A stretch of DNA of 64,000 nt from Armatimonadota bacterium (GCA_020438215.1 JAGQUX010000006.1:1-64000), one strand, 5' to 3'. Shown: positions 9,111-18,099, counted from the stretch's first letter. Numbers and translations: made by a program. Notes: generated by a model from the sequence alone, not told the origin.

Positions 9111-9717
9111 AAGAGATCTTTTGGTCTGGCGTTGCCTGAAAAAGCTGACGGTAATCCTGATCGGTAATCGTGTAGTCGTCATTTTGCTGGCGAAACACTA
9201 TCTTCCCATTCTCATGAATACGGACAAACGACTCCAAACCGTAAAAAGTAGCCCGTAAGTAGGCAACGTCGCTCATCTCGACGGGGAGAATAATCAGCCC
9301 ATTCTCCCCGTAATCGGGCCAATCCTCAACATCTTTCCACCCGAAAACTTCGAATGACGCCAGAGCTGACTGTCTTATCTTAATCTTCTTTAGATTTCCA
9401 AGAGGATCGTATTCAAAGTCATTGGCGAACCCCTTTTGTGTCAAGTCATCTTGTGTACTCAATGCTTCCACAGGTAACAAACCTGCCTCAACAGTTCGAC
9501 AGAGCAAGCCTGGCTTCTGCCCATCAAACTGTTCTGAATAAAGCTCAACTGCCTGAAAGATGCGCGTGAGTTGCCGAGCTTTTTTAGAATTCTCCCGTGC
9601 GATACGTACAACCGGGATGATTGCCGCCAACGCGATGATTATGAAAAGCGGGAGCCCGCCAAACAGCATGATCTTTGGCCAATTCCAGTTGTTCTCGTCG
9701 TTGATATTCCCCTTCAC
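9094..9717 (-). CDS. Hypothetical protein, single membrane anchor, pseudopilin-like
   Basis: A 207-residue protein of unknown function. A membrane helix near residues 18-37 is followed by a charged helix, ARENSKKARQLTRIFQAVELY, and a SEQFDGQKPG-type turn. This recalls the N-terminal helix and 'YxxDxDGxxP' segment of type II pseudopilins, but no prepilin peptidase site is visible. The rest looks beta-rich. The GTG at 9717 is preferred because the longer TTG start at 9750 would fall beside a terminator. No same-strand partner follows. Confidence 0.6.
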   Translation of the reverse strand: MKGNINDENNWNWPKIMLFGGLPLFIIIALAAIIPVVRIARENSKKARQLTRIFQAVELYSEQFDGQKPGLLCRTVEAGLLPVEALSTQDDLTQKGFANDFEYDPLGNLKKIKIRQSALASFEVFGWKDVEDWPDYGENGLIILPVEMSDVAYLRATFYGLESFVRIHENGKIVFRQQNDDYTITDQDYRQLFQATPDQKISSKQSP

Positions 9718-9749
9718 ATTCCCATTGTATGACAATCCGATGGGCGGCA

Positions 9750-9791
9750 AAAAACAAAAATTCCTCGATCAGAAAAATCCAATCGAGGAAT
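9750..9791 (-). terminator. Rho-independent terminator after tRNA-Lys
   Basis: On the minus strand an ATTCCTCGAT / ATCGAGGAAT stem closes over a short loop and is followed by a T-rich run (TTTTTGTTTTTTG). It lies immediately downstream of the tRNA gene. Confidence 0.85.
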
Positions 9792-9795
9792 CAAG

Positions 9796-9870
9796 TGGTG
9801 AGTCGTCTGGGATTCGAACCCAGGGCCCACGCCTTAAAAGGGCGTTGCTCTACCGCTGAGCTAACGACTC
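9796..9870 (-). tRNA. tRNA-Lys (anticodon UUU)
   Basis: Reading the minus strand gives a full cloverleaf: acceptor GAGTCGT/ACGACTC, D stem GCTC/GAGC, and anticodon stem ACGCC/GGCGT with loop CTTTTAA (anticodon TTT). The T stem is CTGGG/CCCAG with loop TTCGAAT. The discriminator A is followed by an encoded CCA. The gene is 75 bases including CCA. Confidence 0.97.
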
Positions 9871-9921
9871 AACCGCTCAAAACTATACCAAATACGACCC
9901 CGGACGAACCTGGACCATAGG

Positions 9922-9927
9922 TAAAGT
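9922..9927 (+). promoter_or_regulatory. -10-like TAAAGT, leaderless arrangement for purM
   Basis: TAAAGT ends exactly six bases before the purM ATG, so transcription would start at or next to the start codon. The same TAnnnT-6-start spacing recurs at seven other genes in the window. Confidence 0.55.
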
Positions 9928-9933
9928 TTCACT

Positions 9934-10977
9934 ATGAGCGACCAGGGATTGACTTATTCCGCGGCGGGAGTAGATATTGATGCGGCCCAGAATTCCCTTC
10001 AAAGTGTGGGAGATGCCATCACCGCAACCCACAACGAAAATGTCTTGGGGGGAATCGGATCGTTTGGTTGTCTCTACGATGGATCGCTCGCCGAATACGA
10101 TCGCCCGATCCTGGTCAGCAGTATTGATGGTGTTGGCACAAAAACAAAAATCGCTCAAATGACCGGCGATTACAGCGGAATCGGTCACGATATTGTCAAT
10201 CACTGTATCAACGATATTCTCTGCCAAGGGGCTAAGCCTCTGTTCTTCCTCGATTACTTTGGTTGCTCCAAACTTGATGCAGCAGAATTTGAAGCGGTTG
10301 TGCGTGGAGCTGCCGACGCCTGTAAGTCAGCAGGATGCGCTCTGGTCGGGGGAGAAACCGCCGAGATGCCCGGCGTCTACGAGTTCGGTGAAATTGATGT
10401 TGTCGGCTCTATCGTAGGTGTAGTAGAAGGCTCAAAGCGACTCCCCGGTATTGGAATGAAGGCCGGTGATCGCCTGATCGGACTAGCAAGCAATGGGCTT
10501 CACACTAACGGTTACTCATTGGCTCGTCGGGTGCTTTTTGAACACGCTCAACTCAGCGTCAGCGACCCGCTCCCCACTGATAGCTCAACAACTGTTGGTG
10601 AAGCACTACTCAAGCCGCACACATGCTATTTCAATGCGGTTTATGCTCTTTTGCAGGCGAATTCATCCATCAAGGCTGTGGCGCATATCACTGGCGGCGG
10701 GCTCTATGACAATCTCCCACGAGTACTTCCCAGCGATCTCCAAGCCAAGATTGTTCAAAGGAGCTGGGAACCCCTGCCGATCTTCCGCGCCATCCAAGAG
10801 CTTGGGCAAGTGCCCGAAGACGATCTGTACCGAACGTTCAATATGGGGATCGGTATGGTTCTCGTGGTTGATCAAGATGATGCAGACACCATCACCGAAG
10901 CGATCAACGCAAATGGAATTGCCGCGGCGGAGATTGGAAAGCTCCACAGCGGCAATCGAGAAGTGACGTTGGTCTAA
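9934..10977 (+). CDS. purM: Phosphoribosylformylglycinamidine cyclo-ligase (AIR synthetase)
   Basis: Fifth step of purine synthesis, closing FGAM to AIR with ATP. It is 347 residues, the normal length. Family motifs include the glycine-rich ISSIDGVGTKTKIA region, the HDIVNHCINDILCQGA block and the LVGGETAEMPG segment, in the expected order. It is monocistronic: a tRNA gene lies upstream on the other strand and the convergent FHA gene is three bases downstream. Confidence 0.96.
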   Translation: MSDQGLTYSAAGVDIDAAQNSLQSVGDAITATHNENVLGGIGSFGCLYDGSLAEYDRPILVSSIDGVGTKTKIAQMTGDYSGIGHDIVNHCINDILCQGAKPLFFLDYFGCSKLDAAEFEAVVRGAADACKSAGCALVGGETAEMPGVYEFGEIDVVGSIVGVVEGSKRLPGIGMKAGDRLIGLASNGLHTNGYSLARRVLFEHAQLSVSDPLPTDSSTTVGEALLKPHTCYFNAVYALLQANSSIKAVAHITGGGLYDNLPRVLPSDLQAKIVQRSWEPLPIFRAIQELGQVPEDDLYRTFNMGIGMVLVVDQDDADTITEAINANGIAAAEIGKLHSGNREVTLV

Positions 10978-10980
10978 GGC

Positions 10981-11478
10981 CTAAACGTAGAAAACAACGC
11001 GGGCATTGCCGAAAGCGATTTCATCGCCCGGCTCAATGACGGATTCTTCGATTTTTTCGAAGTTGCCTTCCCGCAAAACATACGTTCCGTTCGATGATCC
11101 AAGGTCGGTCAGGGTGTAAACACCGTCCTCTTCGGTCACCTTCGCATGCTTGCGAGAGACATAAACGCCCTCTTCCAAGTTACCGAAGTCCACATCAATC
11201 GGGCCAACGCTGGGGTCGAATCGCCCGACGATGGCTGGGCAACCGAATAGGAGAATATCATCACTCTCCGCTCCTGCACGCTTGACGACAAATCGGGGAT
11301 TTGCAACTGCATCACCAGCTTCTTCGACGACCGCTTGCGCTTCTTCGCCGGCTTCAGCCAGAACTTCTCCCGTTGATGTCTCCACCTCCGATTCCATGCC
11401 TTCTGACATTTCAGGCATAGCCGGAGCATCTTCAACCATATTCTGATCCTCATTCGGAAACTGGTTCATACCGTTCAT
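10981..11478 (-). CDS. FHA-domain protein
   Basis: A 165-residue soluble protein. The first 65 residues are acidic and probably disordered (rich in Glu, Met and Ala). The C-terminal FHA domain (about 70-165) has VGRF, SRKHAKV and LGSSNGTYV, the conserved phosphothreonine-binding residues. It likely reads Ser/Thr phosphorylation, though no kinase is in the window. The ATG at 11478 has AAAGGA six bases upstream and overlaps the end of the symporter gene, suggesting co-transcription. Confidence 0.85.
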   Translation of the reverse strand: MNGMNQFPNEDQNMVEDAPAMPEMSEGMESEVETSTGEVLAEAGEEAQAVVEEAGDAVANPRFVVKRAGAESDDILLFGCPAIVGRFDPSVGPIDVDFGNLEEGVYVSRKHAKVTEEDGVYTLTDLGSSNGTYVLREGNFEKIEESVIEPGDEIAFGNARVVFYV

Positions 11479-12904
11479 TTTCGTCCTTTTTTGGCCCAAA
11501 AGCAAGGATAATCGCAGAAATTATCAAACCGGGTAGCAGAGTTCCGATGGAAACATCCGTTCCCCCTAGGCCGAGAATTGTCCAACTCTCAGGTATTCGG
11601 ACGTTGAGATAGGGGTTGTTCGTTGCAAGCCCGTATCCCAGCCAAGCAAAACTCACGACGGCGGCAATGATCACGGATAAACTCACCGATCCAGAATTTG
11701 GTCGCCATTTTCGCATCAATCCGTAGCTGAGACTGACTGGTATCAAAAGCGCCCCGATCACCGCACCTCCCCAGGCATACCAGAGACTCACAACACTTTG
11801 AATCTGAGTCGCCAAGACAATCGCTACAATTAGCGACAGGACTAAGCCAATGCGAGTCCACTTGGTTTCATCATGGTTTGCGCGGAGGCGACTGACTATA
11901 TCGCGCCCTATGCTCGCCCCACTCACCAACGTATAGCCCACCATCGCGCTGAGAATCGTGCCGAGCATCCCGCAAAAGAACACCGCCTTTAGCCCAGCAG
12001 GAAGGGCCAGGTCGCCAAAGAGTGGGAAGATCAGCAGCGGATTCTCCGGCATAGGGTCAAGGCGGCTCATCGCGTACATCCCCGTTGTGACGCTCAATAC
12101 ATCAAACAGCATCCAAAAGCCGATGCTGACAAGAATGCCTTTGTAGCTGGTCTGCGGATCTTTAGCGCTGGCCACACGCTGGTGGAATCCAGGGTCTATT
12201 AAAGTCCACGCCCCAAGGATGAAGAAGGTCACGATGGGGACGATCCCGTTGCCGCCGGTGAAGGAGTTCATAGCATCCCCGAGCCCATTCCATGCTTCGG
12301 CAGGAGGCTTCCAGGATAGATTTGCGATGACCATCACGGCAAACCCGACATACATCATGATGAAGGCGAGCACAGACACACGGACATCCGCAAGCAAGCC
12401 CCCCTTCCAGAGAAAGACCGCCCCAACCAGTCCTGCAAGCACAATACACGGCACCAGGCTCCATCCCGTGAAGCTCTGGATCAGAGTGCCGATCATTAGG
12501 GCATGGGCGGCAGGCACGCCAAGAAGAAAAATCAATCCCCCCGCGAGGACGCCGTTTTTCTTCCCGAAAACCAGCTCAATCCGCTCCGGAATTGAAATCT
12601 GATCAGCTTCACGCACTTTCTTTGCGTAGAAAAGCGCATAGATCAAGGCAAAGGCATAATACGGAACACCTAGAAGCAGGATTGTTCCGAGACCAAAGTA
12701 AGAAACCGACTCTCCAATCCCCAAGATTCCTCCGTACCAAGTGGAAACAAGCGTCGTGACAAACAGCGGAAGTGTGAGCGACCGGCCCGCGGCCAAAAAT
12801 TGGAGAATGCCCGCTTCGCGCAGCTTGACTGAAAAACCAAGCGCAAGAATCCCCGCAATAAAAACCGCGAAGACCAACCAGTCAAGGGGGGCAAAGCTCA
12901 CCAT
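11450..12904 (-). CDS. Sodium:solute symporter (SSS family)
   Basis: A 484-residue integral membrane protein with about a dozen hydrophobic segments. The N-terminal ASTWYGG-like run (LVSTWYGGILGIGES) fits the SSS fold that couples Na+ to uptake of sugars, amino acids, vitamins or osmolytes. The gene begins inside the end of the thiamine pyrophosphokinase gene (ATGGTGA overlap), so thiamine or a precursor is a reasonable guess for its substrate. That is context only, not a sequence signature. The ATG at 12904 is chosen over a TTG two codons upstream. Confidence 0.85.
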   Translation of the reverse strand: MVSFAPLDWLVFAVFIAGILALGFSVKLREAGILQFLAAGRSLTLPLFVTTLVSTWYGGILGIGESVSYFGLGTILLLGVPYYAFALIYALFYAKKVREADQISIPERIELVFGKKNGVLAGGLIFLLGVPAAHALMIGTLIQSFTGWSLVPCIVLAGLVGAVFLWKGGLLADVRVSVLAFIMMYVGFAVMVIANLSWKPPAEAWNGLGDAMNSFTGGNGIVPIVTFFILGAWTLIDPGFHQRVASAKDPQTSYKGILVSIGFWMLFDVLSVTTGMYAMSRLDPMPENPLLIFPLFGDLALPAGLKAVFFCGMLGTILSAMVGYTLVSGASIGRDIVSRLRANHDETKWTRIGLVLSLIVAIVLATQIQSVVSLWYAWGGAVIGALLIPVSLSYGLMRKWRPNSGSVSLSVIIAAVVSFAWLGYGLATNNPYLNVRIPESWTILGLGGTDVSIGTLLPGLIISAIILAFGPKKDENERYEPVSE

Positions 12905-13506
12905 GGGCAAAAATCATTTTGCCACTGAATCAAGGCTGTCCCGCTGTGAATCGTGAATTCGCCGGGAGCGATGATTTCATTGCTGATGCTCGTCATCCCT
13001 CCGAGAACTAACTCCGATCGCACTAGGGGCCATCGGAGTCCGCTTGCCGAGATAACCGTTTGGTGGAATGGAATGATTGAGACCGTTCCTTCTGTTGGCC
13101 AGACCTTCGTTACAGTGCCAGCCAAAAGCCCAACCCCGCTTTCCATCAAGAGCCACGTGGGTGCACCTCTCCGCGAAAGGGTAGACAAACTATTCAGGAC
13201 ATGATCGAGGCGATTCCCTTCCGACCCAGCAACACAAATTTCGGCGTTTTCATGCTGCCCATTTAGCCACTTTAAGGACTTCTCCAGGTCGGTTGTGTCC
13301 TGGTCATCAATCTGGATCACCCGCCGACCGTTATGATTAAGTTGAGTGCTATCCAGGTCACCGATAACCACTGGCTCTAGACCTGCTTGGATCACGGCAT
13401 CGGCCCCTGAATCCGCGCCGATGAGAACATCTGCCGCCTCGGCCCAAACCGCGAGACGTTCCGGTGCTGGAGCATTCCCACCTAGCACAATCACTACCCG
13501 AATCAC
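12898..13506 (-). CDS. thiN: Thiamine pyrophosphokinase
   Basis: A 202-residue TPK-type enzyme making thiamine diphosphate from thiamine and ATP. Motifs: VIVLGGNAP at the N-terminus, GADSGAD, then VIGDLDS (nucleotide site) and DQDTTDLEKSL, then GSEGNRLDHVL. All are typical of the family and in order. GTG start at 13506 lies six bases after TAAGAT, so it is probably leaderless. It is followed by the overlapping sodium symporter and the FHA gene. Confidence 0.92.
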   Translation of the reverse strand: MIRVVIVLGGNAPAPERLAVWAEAADVLIGADSGADAVIQAGLEPVVIGDLDSTQLNHNGRRVIQIDDQDTTDLEKSLKWLNGQHENAEICVAGSEGNRLDHVLNSLSTLSRRGAPTWLLMESGVGLLAGTVTKVWPTEGTVSIIPFHQTVISASGLRWPLVRSELVLGGMTSISNEIIAPGEFTIHSGTALIQWQNDFCPW

Positions 13507-13812
13507 GACCCAATCTTAGCTGTTTCGTTATCATTAAATGAGCAGTATTTGTGCGGTAGAAATCCGCACTAACCAGTCTAGATTTTGCACTTGGGACGAA
13601 TTGCAAAATTTTCTTCGGAAAAATTCACAAATCGCAGTCTGCGATTACGGTAATTTTACGGTGACGAAAGTGCCCGAACTAAAGGAGCGACCATTTTTCA
13701 AAAAGGGGACATAAGTGCAGGTTTTTCTCGGGGGAAAACCGTGGGTAATATCCTCATCACTTCTTCCGCTCGTGCGGGCATCCGCCAGCGGTTTTATTTT
13801 TTCGTTCGACCA
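13507..13812. other. Intergenic region upstream of dnaA with two hairpins
   Basis: About 300 bases without a gene. Two perfect small inverted repeats are visible: GTGCGG/CCGCAC at 13551-13569 and AATCGCA/TGCGATT at 13630-13646. Between them is an AT-rich stretch around 13605-13630. I find no good copies of the DnaA box TTATCCACA, so this is not a convincing origin. A GGGGG run lies just before a GTG at 13741, an alternative dnaA start. The hairpins may act in the dnaA 5' leader. Confidence 0.5.
13513..13518 (-). promoter_or_regulatory. -10-like TAAGAT, leaderless arrangement for thiN
   Basis: On the minus strand TAAGAT, then six bases, then the GTG start of the thiamine pyrophosphokinase gene. 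Confidence 0.55.
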
Positions 13813-15195
13813 ATGTCAGACCAGTATACGTTCGATGATCAGCAGGATCAAATTGCCATGAAAGAGGCTTGGGAACGCGCCCTTGAGCGCCTTGCCACCT
13901 CTGTGCCCGAGACTTCGATGAAGAAGTTCCTCAAGCCGCTCAAATGTGGGAGCGTAGAGGAAAATTCAGTTTCTCTCATCGCGCCCGGGAAGTTTGTTTA
14001 CGAGTGGGTCAAAGACAAATATCTGGATCGAATCCAAGAAGCACTTTCTGACGAAGCCGGTCGAGAACTACATATCAACCTTTTGGTTCAAGACCGCGAG
14101 AAACCTTCGGCAGGCGTCAAGCCGATCAGCGTTATTCAAACCGCGCAACCACAACCAGCAAACCCACGATTCGTTCCAAAAGAGTCGTACACATTCGACA
14201 ACTTCGTCGTTGGACAAAGCAACCGCTTGGCATTTGCTGGAGCGAAAGCAGTAGCCCAAGCGCCCGGCGCAAAATACAATCCACTTTTTATTTACGGTTA
14301 CTCTGGCCTTGGCAAAACGCACTTGATGCACGCCATCGCCAATGAGATCATGCAGCGCGAACCCGGCTACCCGGTGATGTACGTCACTGCCCAGCAGTTT
14401 GCCGAAGATTTTGTTCAGAGCCTCAAAAACAATCGTATTGACCAATTTCGGCGACTTCTTCGCGGTTCGCGAGTGCTCTTGATCGACGATATCCAGTTCA
14501 TCGCCGGCAAGGATCGCACCCAGGAAGAGATCTTCCACACCTTCAACTACCTGTACCAATCAGGTCGCCAGGTCGTTCTCTGCTCCGACCGACCGCCGCG
14601 CGATTTGCTTTTGATGGAAGAGCGTCTGCGAAGCCGATTTGAGTCTGGCCTCGTCGCCGACGTTCAGATGCCTGACACAGAAACTCGGTGCGCCATCATC
14701 TTGAAACGCGCTGAACGAGAAAGCCTCGGCATCGATCACGACACCGCGATGTATCTGGCCGAATCGATCAACGGCAACGTCCGAATTCTTGAAGGAGCAC
14801 TCACCAAGGTAGCGGCTCAAGCAAGCCTCGAAGGAGCTCCGCTCACCATCGACCTAGCTCGTGGTGTGGTGGAATCGTATTACGAGTCGATTGCTGTTGC
14901 CAAGCCATCGTTTAATCAAATTTTGAATGCGGTGAGCAAGCACTACCAAATCGACATTACTGATATCAAAGGGCTTTCGCGCAAGGCACCCATTGCTCAC
15001 GCACGCCACGTATCGGTTTACATGACCCGCGAAATCCTAGGAGATAGCTGGAAGCACATCGGAGCCCTCTTCGGTGATCGGGATCACACCTCCATGATGC
15101 ATGCGTACAAGAAAATCCGCAGCATGATGAACCGAGACAAAGAGCTGAACGCATCTTTGAAAATGCTGATGCACGATCTCTGGCCCGGTTCATAA
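13813..15195 (+). CDS. dnaA: Chromosomal replication initiator DnaA
   Basis: Origin-binding AAA+ initiator, 460 residues from the ATG at 13813; a longer form from GTG 13741 would add 24 residues with no family match. Domain I runs from WERALERL; domain III carries Walker A GYSGLGKTH and Walker B LLIDDIQF. Domain IV ends with the DNA-binding signature GDRDHTSMMHAYKKI. It is followed by a creatininase-family gene, not by dnaN. Confidence 0.96.
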   Translation: MSDQYTFDDQQDQIAMKEAWERALERLATSVPETSMKKFLKPLKCGSVEENSVSLIAPGKFVYEWVKDKYLDRIQEALSDEAGRELHINLLVQDREKPSAGVKPISVIQTAQPQPANPRFVPKESYTFDNFVVGQSNRLAFAGAKAVAQAPGAKYNPLFIYGYSGLGKTHLMHAIANEIMQREPGYPVMYVTAQQFAEDFVQSLKNNRIDQFRRLLRGSRVLLIDDIQFIAGKDRTQEEIFHTFNYLYQSGRQVVLCSDRPPRDLLLMEERLRSRFESGLVADVQMPDTETRCAIILKRAERESLGIDHDTAMYLAESINGNVRILEGALTKVAAQASLEGAPLTIDLARGVVESYYESIAVAKPSFNQILNAVSKHYQIDITDIKGLSRKAPIAHARHVSVYMTREILGDSWKHIGALFGDRDHTSMMHAYKKIRSMMNRDKELNASLKMLMHDLWPGS

Positions 15196-15202
15196 TCAGG
15201 GC

Positions 15203-15955
15203 ATGAAGCAGTACGAAGCGACTTGGCCAGAAGTCGGGGCATTGGATCGAGACACGGTTGTCTTGATCCCGACTGGAAGCATTGAGCAACATGGTCATCA
15301 CCTGCCTCTGGGGACGGATAGCATCCTCGCGACGGCAGTTGCAGAAGAGGTTGAGAAAGCGATTCCCGACAAAGTGTTGCTCACGCCGACCGTGTGGCTG
15401 GGGGCATCGGGGCACCATCTTCCTTTCTCAGGGAGCCTTTCCGCTTCATTTGAAGGTTACGATTCGGTTTTGAGATCGATCATTCTTTCCCTTGCCGCTC
15501 ACGATTTCTATCGCTTTTACATCGTGAATGCTCACGGGGGAAATACCGAGCCGAATGCCGTGACCCTTCGCAAGCTCCGGATGGAAAATCCGAACCTGCA
15601 ATTGGGCTCAATCGGTTACTTTCATTTTATAGATCAATCAGTCTTTGATGCGACATTGGAAGGTAAGCGCAAGGGGATTCGCCATGCCTGCGAAGCGGAA
15701 ACGAGTCTCATGCTCCATGTTCGACCTGACCTTGTCCGCAAAGACAAGGTCAAAGATGATGGACTAGAGCCACAGCCTGCCGTGCCGGGCATGGTCTGGC
15801 ATTTCGATGAAGTCACAACGGATGGCTCCCTAGGTGAAGCGACTCGTGCGACCGCCGCTAAAGGGGAGACCCTGTTCAACGCCGCCGTGAGTGGAATCGT
15901 GGAAGCCGTCTCTGGGCTTCACGCCGGAGTCCAACTCGTCGAAACGGAATATTAG
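15203..15955 (+). CDS. Creatininase family amidohydrolase
   Basis: A 250-residue enzyme of the creatininase/creatinine amidohydrolase superfamily, a metal-dependent hydrolase fold. Diagnostic sequences are IPTGSIEQHGHHLPLGTD (metal ligands Glu, His, Asp) and NAHGGNTEPN. The true substrate in such proteins is often not creatinine (for example MftE or FAPy hydrolase relatives). It starts seven bases after the dnaA stop, and CATAAT ends six bases before its ATG, so it may have its own start site. Confidence 0.85.
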   Translation: MKQYEATWPEVGALDRDTVVLIPTGSIEQHGHHLPLGTDSILATAVAEEVEKAIPDKVLLTPTVWLGASGHHLPFSGSLSASFEGYDSVLRSIILSLAAHDFYRFYIVNAHGGNTEPNAVTLRKLRMENPNLQLGSIGYFHFIDQSVFDATLEGKRKGIRHACEAETSLMLHVRPDLVRKDKVKDDGLEPQPAVPGMVWHFDEVTTDGSLGEATRATAAKGETLFNAAVSGIVEAVSGLHAGVQLVETEY

Positions 15956-15990
15956 GCAGACAATTCTTACTGGAATCTCACAATTCCGGG

Positions 15991-15996
15991 TACCTT
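15991..15996 (+). promoter_or_regulatory. -10-like TACCTT, leaderless arrangement
   Basis: TACCTT ends six bases before the ATG at 16003 of the outer-membrane-like gene. Confidence 0.5.
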
Positions 15997-16002
15997 TGAG
16001 CT

Positions 16003-16557
16003 ATGCGAGCCAAAGGACTGAGCCTGCTTGCCGTTGCCGCCATCGTTGCTGCTCCGGTTTTTGCCACCGCCCAAGATCGATACTTCGGGCCGGACGTCGG
16101 ATTCTTCTACCCCTCCAATGCGACCATGAGGGCCGCTCTGGGCGACCAATGGATCTCCTTCGGGGCATCCTCAATGAGCACCGGAAACTACCAAAGCTCT
16201 GCACTTGGAACCAACTGGAACGCGGTCAGCCAAAACAAGAACGGTAACTCCGTTTTCATGGCGAGCTACAGCCTTGGCACAATGCAGCTTTTGGGTGGAA
16301 ATCGCGGAATGGTTGGCGGCGGAATGCAGCCGTTCCTCGCTCTCCGTGGTGGGCTTTCCTACATCGACTATGCGATCGGTGCAGGAGCAGGACGCACTTC
16401 AGCGAAGAAATTCGGTTACAACGCTAATGCGGAACTCGGCATCCATCTGAGCCAGCAGTTTGTTGTGAGCGCGCGCTACGACATCTACAGCCGCCACGAT
16501 GGGTTCACCTTCGATGGCTTGACTTTGAACCTGCGCTACGGCCTCGTTCGCTTCTAA
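16003..16557 (+). CDS. Small outer-membrane beta-barrel-like protein
   Basis: A 184-residue exported protein: signal peptide to about residue 23 (ending ATAQ), then alternating hydrophobic/polar strands rich in Gly, Ser and aromatic residues. The sequence ends in RYGLVRF; a terminal Phe is typical of outer-membrane barrels. This fits an OmpA/OmpW-like eight-stranded barrel by pattern only; I recognise no family. It is followed by a strong terminator. Confidence 0.65.
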   Translation: MRAKGLSLLAVAAIVAAPVFATAQDRYFGPDVGFFYPSNATMRAALGDQWISFGASSMSTGNYQSSALGTNWNAVSQNKNGNSVFMASYSLGTMQLLGGNRGMVGGGMQPFLALRGGLSYIDYAIGAGAGRTSAKKFGYNANAELGIHLSQQFVVSARYDIYSRHDGFTFDGLTLNLRYGLVRF

Positions 16558-16581
16558 AGCCAAATCTCACTTTGAGAATAC

Positions 16582-16618
16582 AAGCCGCGCCTGACCTACA
16601 CTGTCAAGCGCGGCTTTT
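16582..16618 (+). terminator. Rho-independent terminator
   Basis: AGCCGCGC pairs with GCGCGGCT (16583-16590 with 16608-16615), followed by TTTT. It closes the transcript of the gene ending at 16557. The rest of the gap to 16824 shows no further gene. Confidence 0.85.
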
Positions 16619-16824
16619 GCTATCATTGAGACCTGATGATCATTTTCACCTTGAACTGAATCAAAGATTTCTGCACACGTTAGTGCAAAAATCCGTGATT
16701 CTCGTCTGTCCCACTTCTCTCCGCCGGACAGATTCAAGGCGAAACCTCTTTTCCAAGATTTTCAATCTCAGCCCTTGCGTCGTCTGGCCCTGTCCGATAT
16801 GCTCGTACCGAGCAAGGCTCACTT

Positions 16825-18099
16825 ATGCCTGAAGTTCAAAAGAAGAAAAAAGAAGAAGAAAAAGAGAGGCTGTTCCTGGTGTTTGTCAACTCAGACCAGG
16901 ACGTGGATGAATACGTCGAGTTGGAATTAGAAGGCCTGGTTGATGCTGCGGGAGGCCAAGTGGTTGGCTACACCCGACAACGCGTAGATCGTCCGACCAA
17001 AGCGACCTATGTGGGAAGCGGAAAGGTCGAAGAAATCAAGATGAGCATGGCCGAAACGATGGCAGATTCCGTCGTTTTCGACTGTGAGCTCAGCGGAATC
17101 CAGATCAAAAACCTGGAGGAGAAAATCGCCAAGCGGGTGATTGATCGCACGCAACTCATCCTCGACATCTTTGCCAATCGCGCCCGCACAAAGGAAGGTC
17201 AGCTTCAAGTTGAGCTGGCGCAATACAGTTACCGGCTCCCTCGCTTGATGAGCGTTTACACCAAGTTCGAACGCCAGCGTGGGGGGATTGGGATGCGTGG
17301 CCCGGGTGAAACAAAACTCGAAAGCGACCGCCGTATGGTTCGTGATCGCATTGCAAAGCTCAAAGCAGATATTGAGCAAGTCAAGCGACACCGCGACCTT
17401 CAACGTGCAGGACGCGCCGATCAGCCGTACCCTGTTGTCGCCATTGTCGGATACACCAGTGCGGGGAAATCTACCCTGATGAACCGCCTCTGCGACACGG
17501 ATTTGCTGGCCGATGCCATGCCGTTCGCAACGCTCGACCCAACAACGCGCAAAGTGGAACTCAGAGACGGCGATGCCTTCTTCCTGAGTGATACGGTTGG
17601 CTTCATCCGCAACCTCCCTACAATGCTGGTTGCTGCCTTCCGTGCGACCTTGGAAGAGTTGGTGCACTCTGATCTCCTCCTTCATGTCGTGGATATGAGC
17701 AACCCCGATTGGGAAATGCAGAGCGATGCCGTTATGGAGACGATTGAGGCTCTCAACGCGCAAGACATCCCTGTGCTTACCGTGTTCAACAAAATTGATG
17801 CGGTAGAAGATCAGCCGTTCTTGCGACGGATGGTCGCGGAATGGCCGGATTCGGTCGCCATCAGTGCCTTGACAGGTGAAGGCATCCCCGATCTCTTCGC
17901 CATGATTCGGAAGATGCTCTCTGGACGATTGCAGCGGGTTGTTGCCCTTGTTCCCTATGACGATGCCAGCCTCGCCGAAAAGGCACATGCCTTCGGGCGC
18001 ATTGTCAAAAAGGAGTATCGCGACGAAGGCATCTATCTGGAAGCTGATCTGGTCGAGGAAATGCGCGGGCGACTGAGCAAGTACGTCATCACGCCATGA
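16825..18099 (+). CDS. hflX: Ribosome-associated GTPase HflX
   Basis: A 424-residue GTPase that splits or rescues stalled ribosomes. An N-terminal glycine-rich domain (YVGSGKVEEI) and a helical linker with RGGIGMRGPGETKLE precede the G domain. G1 is GYTSAGKST, the Thr switch region is FATLDPTTR, G3 is DTVGF and G4 is NKID. The first 18 residues are Lys/Glu-rich. It starts an operon with prmC (ATGA overlap), def and fmt, all translation-quality functions. Confidence 0.95.
   Translation: MPEVQKKKKEEEKERLFLVFVNSDQDVDEYVELELEGLVDAAGGQVVGYTRQRVDRPTKATYVGSGKVEEIKMSMAETMADSVVFDCELSGIQIKNLEEKIAKRVIDRTQLILDIFANRARTKEGQLQVELAQYSYRLPRLMSVYTKFERQRGGIGMRGPGETKLESDRRMVRDRIAKLKADIEQVKRHRDLQRAGRADQPYPVVAIVGYTSAGKSTLMNRLCDTDLLADAMPFATLDPTTRKVELRDGDAFFLSDTVGFIRNLPTMLVAAFRATLEELVHSDLLLHVVDMSNPDWEMQSDAVMETIEALNAQDIPVLTVFNKIDAVEDQPFLRRMVAEWPDSVAISALTGEGIPDLFAMIRKMLSGRLQRVVALVPYDDASLAEKAHAFGRIVKKEYRDEGIYLEADLVEEMRGRLSKYVITP

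Noticed and set aside
13507-13812. Chromosomal origin (oriC) upstream of dnaA
   Set aside because: No cluster of DnaA boxes could be found by eye; hairpins alone are not sufficient.
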